From: an uncultured Clostridium sp.
GTDB taxonomy: Bacteria; Bacillota; Clostridia; Lachnospirales; Lachnospiraceae
Assembly (NCBI GenBank): GCA_905192625.1
Contig: CAJJLI010000076.1
Location: forward strand, 1 to 7,918
Reading direction: 5' to 3'
DNA: 7,918 nucleotides
Shown: one piece after another, positions 1 to 5,620 of the stretch
How the letters are laid out: each line of letters opens with the position of its first letter
Position numbering within the stretch: the first letter of the stretch is position 1
Translations under genes and position numbers: made by a program
The notes under the pieces: generated by a model
Databases searched by the model: none
The model's input: only the letters and a program-made list of their open reading frames with translations
What the model was told of the DNA's origin: nothing

Positions 1-342
1 TACATTACTAATGACCTCTCGTAAATCACCCAATGAAATTTCTGTATCTATTAATCTTGAAGTTTTCATTATGTTATTTCCACTATACTTAGTAGTCGTG
101 TGAACATCCCTTTTTATAAGTATTGGCTTTTTATCTTTCAGCTTATTCAATAGATAATCAATAGTTTTATAAGAAAGTGTTTCACTCAATATCACAATTG
201 AGAACCAATTAATATACGACTTATTACTTAATGATTTAATTATACTTTCTGATACAAGAACCTCACAGTTCAAGCGTTGAAGTTTATGTTGAAGATTTTG
301 CTCATTGAGAATTGTTTCAGTAATAATTAGTATTTTCTTCAT
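1..342 (-). CDS. N-terminal part of a receiver-like (pseudo-receiver) regulator, runs off the window
   Basis: An open frame of 114 codons starts at ATG 342-340 and continues past base 1 without a stop. It opens with MKKILIITETILNEQNLQHK, a first beta strand and helix as in response-regulator receiver domains. The third strand (WFSIVILSE, about residues 46-54) has Ser/Glu where a receiver normally carries the phospho-accepting Asp. A later IKRD (76-79) resembles the Lys region of the fifth strand. Similar proteins in enterococci, as I recall them, end in a winged-helix DNA-binding domain, but that part lies outside the window. An AAGGG lies about 13 bases before the ATG, a weak and rather distant ribosome site. 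It is probably a transcription regulator not controlled by ordinary phosphorylation. Its target is unknown, and the terminator at 776-826 separates it from the next genes. The open frame is clear; the family assignment is moderate. Confidence 0.6.
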   Translation of the reverse strand, partial: MKKILIITETILNEQNLQHKLQRLNCEVLVSESIIKSLSNKSYINWFSIVILSETLSYKTIDYLLNKLKDKKPILIKRDVHTTTKYSGNNIMKTSRLIDTEISLGDLREVISNV

Positions 343-775
343 TTGATATATCCAACCCTTTTTATTTTGTCTGAAATTAATCGTATAACATTTTTCTTTA
401 TTGATATTGAGATGAAAGAAAAGTTCTCTATATGAAATAGTTTAACAAAGATATTCTTTAATAAAAGTTTCCTAGGCTCCAAGTACATTTGCTTCATAGT
501 TATACGATCATTATTGATTTTTCATAAGTAAGAGTAACCAAAACTTGTGTAGATTTTATGTATAACCAAAGATTCATTTCCAAGCAATAAATATACTAAC
601 TTAAATTAGACAATAATTGTATATAAATCTAACCTTTACAATACGTGAACAGGATGCTGCAGTTATACATAACCAACAATAAGTATTCAAGTCATTTTTT
701 GAATTTTTATCTCTCATGTAATTCAATTAAGAGCACTGGATCTAAGTTACAAATAGGAACCCAGTTGCTGTTTTT
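343..775. other. Intergenic stretch without a recognisable gene
   Basis: About 430 AT-rich bases lie between the regulator start and the terminator of the sigma-factor operon. I see only very short open frames and no RNA gene. The promoter of the regulator should lie here on the minus strand, but no pair of -35 and -10 boxes stands out. Two related words, TGTATAACCAA near 559 and TACATAACCAA near 665, are the only repeats noticed and are too short to interpret. Confidence 0.5.
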
Positions 776-826
776 AAAAAAAATCGGTAACAAGCTTAAT
801 TTATATTAAAAGCTAGCTACCGATTT
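776..826 (-). terminator. Rho-independent terminator of the sigma-factor operon
   Basis: Read on the minus strand, a 9-bp perfect stem (AAATCGGTA with TACCGATTT) encloses a further imperfect stem (AAGCT with AGCTT) around an AT-rich loop. It is followed by eight T's (the A run at 776-783). This is a classical intrinsic terminator for leftward transcription. It lies about 150 bases after the stop of the Cys/His-repeat gene and only 11 bases after the stop of the possible gene remnant at 838-977. On the plus strand the T tract is interrupted, so rightward termination would be weaker. Confidence 0.85.
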
Positions 827-837
827 ATATTTCTATT

Positions 838-977
838 CTATTTTTCAAATTTTTTTAACAGTGCTATGGTTTTAGCGTCAGAGATAGTAAACTCTTTTAA
901 TTTGATAACGATTAATTTACATCAGCGGAATCCACTAAGGGAATTTTTATTCTTTGCACCGTTATTTCAATTAAATT
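838..977 (-). pseudogene. Possible decayed 3' end of a gene
   Basis: Between the Cys/His-repeat gene and the terminator, two minus-strand frames look protein-like and are shifted against each other. One (975 down to 912) reads ITVQRIKIPLVDSADVN and then stops. The other (921 down to 838) reads KLKEFTISDAKTIALLKKFE and then a TAG stop 11 bases before the terminator stem. A gene 3' end sitting tightly against a terminator suggests that this terminator once served another gene, of which a frameshifted remnant survives. I do not recognise the family. Stretches this short can arise by chance in AT-rich DNA, so this is a weak call. Confidence 0.25.
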
Positions 978-1820
978 TTAGTGTCCTCTTCCTTGATGTC
1001 CTCCCCTATTATGTTGTTGAACTTGACTTTTTTGTTCTTGATTATGATGCTGTTTTACATTTGGCGTTGTAGCTTGTGTTTGGCTTGCTTGTACTGGTTG
1101 CTGAACTTGTTGAGAACGGTGAGTTTGTTGTTGCTGTGCATATGCTTGTTGTGCCTGTGCTTGTTGTGCCTGCGCTTGTTGTGCCTGCGCTTGTTGTGCC
1201 TGCACTTGTTGTGCCTGTGCTTGTTGTGCCTGTGCTTGTTGTGCTTGTGCTTGTTGTGCCTGTGCTTGTTGTGCTTGCACTTGCTGCGTTTGTTGCGCCT
1301 GTGTTTGCTGTTGTTGTGTATTATTTTGATTGTGAGTATGTTGTCCTGTCTGAGTACAATTTGCTACCCCGCAGCTATGATTCGCATGACCATCTTCTTT
1401 ATGATGACCATAAAATGTCGTTCCATTATGTTGATGTGATTCGGTAATTGTGCAACCTTCTACCCCACAGACTTTGTGCTCATGGTTACCCTTAATATTA
1501 CATCCGCTAACATTACATGCCTTTTGCTTTTGTAGATTCATCGTAACAGCAGTAGCTTTTTGTGTCGTATTTTTCTTCTGGTGATCATGCCCATCATTTT
1601 CATTATGACCGAAATAAATTTTTCCGTCATGAATATGTTCTCCTTTATTTGTACAATTTTCAACCTGACAAATTGAGTGCTTATGAACTCCAATTTGACT
1701 ACAATTTTCGACAACACAATTGAAATTCTTTCCAGTTTGAATATTATCCATTTGTTGAATACCGCTAGCTGTGCCACCTAATGCATAAGCTGACATTGCA
1801 AGTATTAATATTTTGTTCAC
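978..1820 (-). CDS. Secreted Cys/His-repeat protein (five C-x4-C-x5-H-x-H units) with a Gln/Ala repeat tract
   Basis: The product has 280 residues and starts at GTG 1820-1818, with AAGGA seven bases upstream. This start gives a short signal peptide (Lys at 3, hydrophobic 4-18, likely cleavage after the Ala-Ser-Gly near 20). Five C-x4-C-x5-H-x-H units follow, with Cys/Cys/His/His at 35/40/46/48, 51/56/62/64, 102/107/113/115, 118/123/129/131 and 150/155/161/163. Units 2 and 4 are each followed by a copy of the pattern GH-x4-DGH-x2-H (71-80 and 138-148), so the region looks like a duplicated two-unit block plus a fifth unit. Residues about 168-240 are a QAQAQ tract and the end is His/Gly rich. 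The Cys/His spacing suggests zinc or other metal binding outside the membrane; the real function is unknown. It lies 142 bases after the anti-sigma gene with no terminator between, so it is probably the output gene of that operon. Confidence 0.85.
   Translation of the reverse strand: MNKILILAMSAYALGGTASGIQQMDNIQTGKNFNCVVENCSQIGVHKHSICQVENCTNKGEHIHDGKIYFGHNENDGHDHQKKNTTQKATAVTMNLQKQKACNVSGCNIKGNHEHKVCGVEGCTITESHQHNGTTFYGHHKEDGHANHSCGVANCTQTGQHTHNQNNTQQQQTQAQQTQQVQAQQAQAQQAQAQQAQAQQAQAQQVQAQQAQAQQAQAQQAQAQQAYAQQQQTHRSQQVQQPVQASQTQATTPNVKQHHNQEQKSQVQQHNRGGHQGRGH
1141..1290. repeat. 15-bp minisatellite, ten units, encoding the QAQAQ tract
   Basis: Ten tandem 15-bp units of the form TGTGCTTGTTGTGCC on the plus strand lie inside the Cys/His-repeat gene. 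The inner units differ at one to three positions, and the outermost units, especially the one at 1276-1290, are the most diverged. Each unit adds five residues (a permutation of QQAQA) and keeps the frame, so copy number can change without breaking the gene. Confidence 0.9.
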
Positions 1821-1962
1821 TTTAAAATCCTTCTTTCTGCTCTATTAGCAATTATTAATTGTACCTAACTCTAAATCAGTATTCTAACTCCTCTCCTAAA
1901 CTTTTTATTTTATGGTAAATGACACTGTTTTTGACCGATTTAAATATATTAGTCTCATAAAC

Positions 1963-2736
1963 TCAATGCCTTTCACCTAATTGTTCTTCAAACTTATGAT
2001 CATCTTCAGTTTTATTTCCAGATTCATTATTGCTATGAGGTTCAATTCCATTTTTGTGATGTTGAATCGTTTGATTTCTGATATCGCTTAGTGAGTGTTC
2101 TCGGCATTCATCAATCGTTGCTTGACTGTCATATTTTTGAAGCTCTTGAATCGCTAAGTATTTCGCTGGAGATACATTTTTTTTATGCGAATGGACCTTC
2201 GTATCATAGCCAACAGAAAATACTTCTTCTGTTGGTTTGATCTTATTCTGCTTAAGTACATTGCTTACCGACTCTTTCAAGTAGTTCAATTGACTGTTTT
2301 GTTTCTTTTTGTTTTTATTTTGAAGAGTAATACTCACTAATCCATTGTCGTCAATGTATCCCTGTTCAGTCATGGTACTAATCAAATCTTTTACTGCATC
2401 AGTGTACTTTTTATTCTCAACATCAAGTTCCTTTAGTACACTCTGGCCATCTTTATTGTAGGCATAAGCTCCGACAACTCGATCAAAAGAATTCACTTTT
2501 AGTTCAACACTTGGATTTACATCTATATCGATAAATGCAGTTTCCTTTGCATACATCTTTAAGGAACCAAAAATGAGAAAACCGACAAGGGCGAGAGAAA
2601 ATATCGGAACAATAATTTTTCTAAATTTTTTATTTGATTTTCTCTTTCTTATTTCCCTCATCCTTTTCTGAGTAGCTTCTATAAGGGCTTCTTCTACTTT
2701 GATACTATCGAAAGCTTCTTTAATTTCATTCTTCAA
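1963..2736 (-). CDS. Membrane anti-sigma factor with RsgI-type extracellular domain
   Basis: The product has 257 residues and starts at TTG 2736-2734. A strong AGGAGGGG six bases upstream fixes this start inside the end of the sigma gene (11-base overlap, so translation is coupled). A basic cytoplasmic segment of about 40 residues, shorter than a full RsgI N-terminal domain, should bind the sigma factor. One membrane helix spans about 41-60. Outside it lies the RsgI-family signature IDIDVNPSVEL (69-79) and a later NKDG (94-97). In SigI/RsgI systems the Asn-Pro bond of this motif (here N74-P75) is reported to self-cleave as part of signalling; whether that happens here is inference. The segment SPAKYLAIQELQ (189-200) also fits the family. 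The C-terminal part is unusually His rich (H182, H184, H214, H226, H227, H234, H247, H257) with one Cys (211). It probably holds the ECF sigma factor at the membrane until an envelope signal releases it. Confidence 0.88.
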   Translation of the reverse strand: MKNEIKEAFDSIKVEEALIEATQKRMREIRKRKSNKKFRKIIVPIFSLALVGFLIFGSLKMYAKETAFIDIDVNPSVELKVNSFDRVVGAYAYNKDGQSVLKELDVENKKYTDAVKDLISTMTEQGYIDDNGLVSITLQNKNKKKQNSQLNYLKESVSNVLKQNKIKPTEEVFSVGYDTKVHSHKKNVSPAKYLAIQELQKYDSQATIDECREHSLSDIRNQTIQHHKNGIEPHSNNESGNKTEDDHKFEEQLGERH

Positions 2737-3211
2737 AAAAATCCCCTCCTAGCTTCTCCTTTAGTTGTTCTCTAGCTCTAGCCAGCCACGTATAAATAGT
2801 ATTCTCTTTTTTTTGTAGGATTTTTGAAATTTCAATTGCTGAATAACCTTCATAGTAAAAAAGATAAATGACAATTCGATACTTTTCAGGCAAACTCAAA
2901 ATTACTTCAATAAGCTCTTTGTTTTCACTACTGATATCCAATGGTTCTATAAACAAATCATCTAATGAATCTACTTTTTTTCTAAAAAAGTTTTTTATTT
3001 TGTCTTTACAAGCATTGATCGTGACGCGAATTATCCACGCTTTTTCATGATCATCATTCTCGAAATCTTTATCTGATAATAGATATTTCACAAAAACATC
3101 TTGAAAAACATCTTCTGAATCATGGTAATTCTTTAAGTGTACGATACATATTTTTCTTACAATATCAGAATATGTTGTAAGTGCTTGATTGACCTCTTGC
3201 TCGTTCCTCAT
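2726..3211 (-). CDS. ECF-type sigma-70 factor
   Basis: The product has 161 residues. I start at ATG 3211-3209 (MRNEQ) because GGAGGG lies five bases upstream; an in-frame ATG at 3235 would place that site inside the gene. Region 2 spans about 11-77, with the core-binding stretch YHDSEDVFQDVFVKYL (29-44) and the promoter-melting segment EKAWIIRVTINACKDKIKNF (56-75). Region 4 spans about 100-155, with LPEKYRIVIYLFYYEGYSAI (107-126) and the helix-turn-helix recognition part KKENTIYTWLARAREQLKEK (134-153). Only regions 2 and 4 are present, as in ECF factors; it is not a long SigI-like protein although its partner has an RsgI-type domain. It overlaps the anti-sigma gene by 11 bases. An ECF-like promoter upstream suggests that it drives its own operon, including the Cys/His-repeat gene. 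Confidence 0.92.
   Translation of the reverse strand: MRNEQEVNQALTTYSDIVRKICIVHLKNYHDSEDVFQDVFVKYLLSDKDFENDDHEKAWIIRVTINACKDKIKNFFRKKVDSLDDLFIEPLDISSENKELIEVILSLPEKYRIVIYLFYYEGYSAIEISKILQKKENTIYTWLARAREQLKEKLGGDFFEE
2743..2750 (-). promoter_or_regulatory. Ribosome binding site deciding the TTG start of the anti-sigma gene
   Basis: AGGAGGGG on the minus strand lies six bases before TTG 2736 and inside the last codons of the sigma gene. There is no competing ATG with a comparable site nearby. Confidence 0.75.
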
Positions 3212-3216
3212 TTCAT

Positions 3217-3222
3217 CCCTCC
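3217..3222 (-). promoter_or_regulatory. Ribosome binding site of the sigma gene
   Basis: GGAGGG lies five bases before ATG 3211. It decides for this start over the in-frame ATG at 3235, which lies upstream of the site. The 3' edge of the 11-bp inverted repeat ends six bases before it, so a hairpin there could affect translation. Confidence 0.75.
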
Positions 3223-3228
3223 AAAGCC

Positions 3229-3258
3229 AAATCAACTAGTAATGTTTCTAGTTGATTT
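3229..3258. promoter_or_regulatory. Perfect 11-bp inverted repeat before the sigma gene (operator or leader hairpin)
   Basis: The arms AAATCAACTAG (3229-3239) and CTAGTTGATTT (3248-3258) are perfectly complementary and separated by eight bases. No T tract follows in either direction, so it is not a terminator. It begins just after the possible housekeeping promoter and would cover that promoter's start point (about 3256). This fits either an operator for a dimeric repressor or a hairpin at the mRNA 5' end next to the ribosome site. Confidence 0.65.
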
Positions 3259-3262
3259 CATT

Positions 3263-3290
3263 TCCATACTTTGTCTGTGCAATTGGTCAA
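3263..3290 (-). promoter_or_regulatory. Possible housekeeping (sigma-A type) promoter of the sigma operon
   Basis: On the minus strand TTGACC (3290-3285) and TATGGA (3268-3263) are separated by 16 bases. The -35 is close to consensus and the -10 is weaker. Its predicted start falls at the edge of the 11-bp inverted repeat. Confidence 0.4.
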
Positions 3291-3311
3291 TAAATACTGT
3301 TCTAAAGTATA

Positions 3312-3338
3312 TACGACCAACACACGACTATCCTTTCA
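3312..3338 (-). promoter_or_regulatory. Possible ECF-type promoter of the sigma operon
   Basis: On the minus strand TGAAAG (3338-3333) is followed after 17 bases by CGTA (3315-3312). Many Bacillus-type ECF factors recognise TGAAAC with about 16-17 bases to CGTA or CGTC, so this is a good candidate for autoregulation. I found no equally good copy in front of the Cys/His-repeat gene, which fits co-transcription with the sigma and anti-sigma genes. Confidence 0.45.
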
Positions 3339-3358
3339 ACAATTTACAAATATTTTGA

Positions 3359-4219
3359 ATTTCTTTCTAAGAAATCACTCCTTTAGCAATACTTTGATTA
3401 TTTGCCCCTGAATGTATCAACAACTTCACAAAAATGATTTTCCTTTCTAAATGACTTTAAAAGAAAACTCTCCTTTAATTATTAGTGATATTGGAAATTA
3501 AAAAAATTGGAAATACTCTACTTATAGGATATCTAATTTTTGTCATACTAGCAGCAATTTCTAATAATTCTATATGTAATAATGTTGAAAACAAACTTGA
3601 TTTCTTTTTAATACTCCAATTCTATTCATCATATTTAAATTTATGATGCTTTTTCAAAAACTCAGGAAATATTCGAAGGTTTACTAAAAATTTTTAAAGA
3701 GAAACAAACGAATCTATTTTGTAGTAACTTCGTAAAATATTCAAAATTGATAATTGATTTAGCTTAATGTTAAAAAAATCTATTTTATCTAATTTTCGTA
3801 AACAGTGATCTTAGAGAATCCCAAAAATCAATTTTTGTAAGCCAGTTGAATCAGATAAAAGAAAACCTCTATAACTGAGTAATTTGATTCAACAATAGAT
3901 ATTTAATAAATTTCCCAACTTTAATGAATTCTGAGGTAATCTCGCTGAAAAAGAAAGTTGATTCAATAGGCGAGCACTATTCTATACTAAAGGCATTACA
4001 ACCGAGTATGTTACTTACCAAGTGAATCCGAAATATTACATAGGGTTTAGCAATACTTTTTAAACTTTTTTTGAGAGACTTCGGTGTTATAGCTTTATGT
4101 TGTTTGAGTGATTCATTCGTGTTACAGATACTTGTTCTCAGACTCCGATGTAAGCAATTGATGCGTTGATGATTTTTTTTATTGACAAATATAACTCAAA
4201 CTAATTTGATAATGAGCAC
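3359..4219. other. Long AT-rich intergenic stretch without a convincing gene
   Basis: About 860 bases with stops in all frames. The longest plus-strand frame I noticed is GTG 3485 to TGA 3646 (53 codons, with a hydrophobic segment). It lacks a ribosome site and is within what chance gives in such AT-rich DNA. A 9-bp inverted repeat GTTGAATCA/TGATTCAAC lies at 3845-3853 and 3885-3893, and a further TTGATTCAA at 3958. No RNA gene or mobile-element ends are recognised. In vanL-like clusters the vanR and vanS genes would be expected on this side of the racemase, but none is visible. Confidence 0.5.
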
Positions 4220-4265
4220 AAAAACACCAAATAACCTGAATTCCCTAGAGAGTCAGGCCATTTGG
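4220..4265 (-). terminator. Probable terminator downstream of the van gene block
   Basis: Arms CCAAATaaCCTGA (4227-4239) and TCAGGccATTTGG (4253-4265) pair at 11 of 13 positions around a 13-base loop. On the minus strand the stem is followed by GTG and then five T's (A run at 4220-4224). The T tract is short, so efficiency is uncertain. It lies about 270 bases after the racemase stop and is the first plausible terminator for the leftward van transcript. Confidence 0.6.
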
Positions 4266-4533
4266 CTTATAAGTACTTAATCAATGTGATTTCAAATTTT
4301 TTTTAAGAGTTCAATTGTGACACAGACTGCAAATATTTTGATCTTACTATTAATAAAAAAAGCATCAGATTGCATTATTACTAATTTAGAACATTCTTTC
4401 GAATGAATACTTTTTTGAATGTAATTTGTACTCTCAATTATTAGATAATTACCTAATTTTGTGAAATGAAAATCAAATTTAATAGCTATGAGAATTTTAG
4501 AAATAAAAAATTGAATTTCATTACTTTCGGTTC
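4266..4533. other. Short region between racemase stop and terminator, holding a start-less open frame
   Basis: No gene with a start is visible. One minus-strand frame is open for 88 codons, from just inside the racemase 3' end (4558) to a TGA at 4292-4294. It has no usable start except one late ATG (about 4348) and no recognisable motif. It may be chance or a decayed gene. Confidence 0.3.
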
Positions 4534-5586
4534 TTATCTGACAGATGTACTGACTCTCTTACCGATACTACTTAGTAACTCATTCGAAATTGTGTTGTTT
4601 AGTTTAGCACAGTTCTCAATACTGGGATATACGTTTAGTAATTCATCAACTGAAATTTTTTCTATTTCATTTAGATCAACTAACATCATATCCATACATA
4701 TTTTACCAATTTGTTTAACTATAATACCTTTATATGATAAACAAAACCCTGAATCTGATAATGAGCGCGATATACCGTCAGCATAGCCAATACTCACTAC
4801 TCCAATTACCCGTGGTTCAGAAAACTTCGTATTTAATCCGTAGCCAATAGTTTCTTCCGCTTTAACATGCCTTTTTTGCACTAATTTTGCTTCTACTGAA
4901 ATTATTTGCTGTACATCGACAGAAACTTTCGTAATATCATCCACTGCACTTTTCATTCCATACATAAGAATACCGATTCTGGCATAATCATATTTCAACC
5001 AAGGATAATTCAAAACTCCATAACTACTCTGAATATGAGTGACGCCATAATCAATACCTTTTCGATCTAAATCAGCTAAAATTTTATCATATGTCTCTAT
5101 TTGCTTTTTCGATCGTTCAACAGACTTTTGATCCAGTGAATCTGATGAACCCAAGTGAGAATAAACTCCTTCAACATTTAAATGAGCCATTTTAAAAATT
5201 GGTTCAATTTTATCAATGGTTGGTTCTACTCCTAACCTATGCATACCTGTGTCGATTTTCAAATGACATGAAATTTTGATACCCCTACTATTCATCCTAA
5301 CTGCATGGTCCTCACCAACTATCGTTTGAATAATTGAAAACTGTCTTAGATCTTCAGCTCTTTCTGGAGAGGTGTATCCTAAGACTAATATTTTTGCTTG
5401 AATCCCAGCTTTTCTTAGGCTGATCCCTTCATCCACTGTGGCAACTGCAAAAAAATCAACCCGATTATTTTCTAATATGTCAGCAACTACATTTGCATCA
5501 CAGCCATACGCATCTGCTTTGATAACGGCCATAATTTTTGTTTCAGAATTCAGAACTCTAGAAATTGCATTCAAATTTTTTTCCAA
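4534..5586 (-). CDS. vanTr: VanT racemase half (PLP-dependent serine/alanine racemase domain)
   Basis: The cytoplasmic racemase domain makes D-Ser from L-Ser for D-Ala-D-Ser synthesis. Numbered from TTG 5586 (350 residues), the PLP lysine is K23 in VIKADAYG and the second catalytic base is Y268 in IGYADG. KIDTGMHRLG (110-119), YARIGILMYG (201-210) and ICMDMMLVDL (296-305) are also alanine-racemase landmarks, and the C-terminal SSIGKRV looks complete. The TTG has no ribosome site. The same frame stays open upstream to 5658, and its codons read RAIKTISRTAL, which matches the first strand of the domain. The true N-terminus therefore lies upstream of TTG, and no ATG, GTG or TTG start exists there. 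Production may depend on joining to the membrane half. Split VanT halves (VanTm, VanTr) are described for vanL, which makes this cluster vanL-like. Confidence 0.88.
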   Translation of the reverse strand: MEKNLNAISRVLNSETKIMAVIKADAYGCDANVVADILENNRVDFFAVATVDEGISLRKAGIQAKILVLGYTSPERAEDLRQFSIIQTIVGEDHAVRMNSRGIKISCHLKIDTGMHRLGVEPTIDKIEPIFKMAHLNVEGVYSHLGSSDSLDQKSVERSKKQIETYDKILADLDRKGIDYGVTHIQSSYGVLNYPWLKYDYARIGILMYGMKSAVDDITKVSVDVQQIISVEAKLVQKRHVKAEETIGYGLNTKFSEPRVIGVVSIGYADGISRSLSDSGFCLSYKGIIVKQIGKICMDMMLVDLNEIEKISVDELLNVYPSIENCAKLNNTISNELLSSIGKRVSTSVR

Positions 5587-5620
5587 AGCTGTTCTTGAAA
5601 TGGTTTTAATTGCCCTTAAT

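Noticed and set aside
866..1072. Plus-strand frame of 68 codons, hydrophobic
   Set aside because: No ribosome site. It overlaps the 3' end of the Cys/His-repeat gene and the antisense of its spacer.
1141..1290. CRISPR array
   Set aside because: The 15-bp repeats are directly adjacent with no spacers, lie in frame inside a gene and encode a QAQAQ tract.
981..1447. Two plus-strand frames rich in Leu/Cys or Val/Leu over the minisatellite
   Set aside because: They are mirror images of the 15-bp repeat on the other strand. The minus-strand frame has a signal peptide, strict Cys/His spacing and a ribosome site.
1538..1777. Minus-strand frame of 79 codons inside the Cys/His-repeat gene
   Set aside because: Alternative frame of the same DNA with no recognisable motif; the 280-residue frame has clear repeated structure.
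3229..3258. Terminator
   Set aside because: No T tract follows the stem in either direction, and it lies between a promoter and the sigma gene start.
3137..3358. Plus-strand frame of 73 codons across the sigma gene start
   Set aside because: It covers the promoter and inverted-repeat region of the sigma operon and has no protein-like features.
3485..3646. Small plus-strand membrane-like frame of 53 codons
   Set aside because: No ribosome site, and its length is within chance for such AT-rich DNA.
3845..3893. 9-bp inverted repeat GTTGAATCA/TGATTCAAC as an element end or operator
   Set aside because: The loop is 31 bases, no gene or promoter is attached to it, and such words are frequent in this AT-rich stretch.
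4466..4786. Plus-strand frame of 106 codons at the racemase 3' end
   Set aside because: Antisense to the conserved racemase C-terminal domain, and without a ribosome site.
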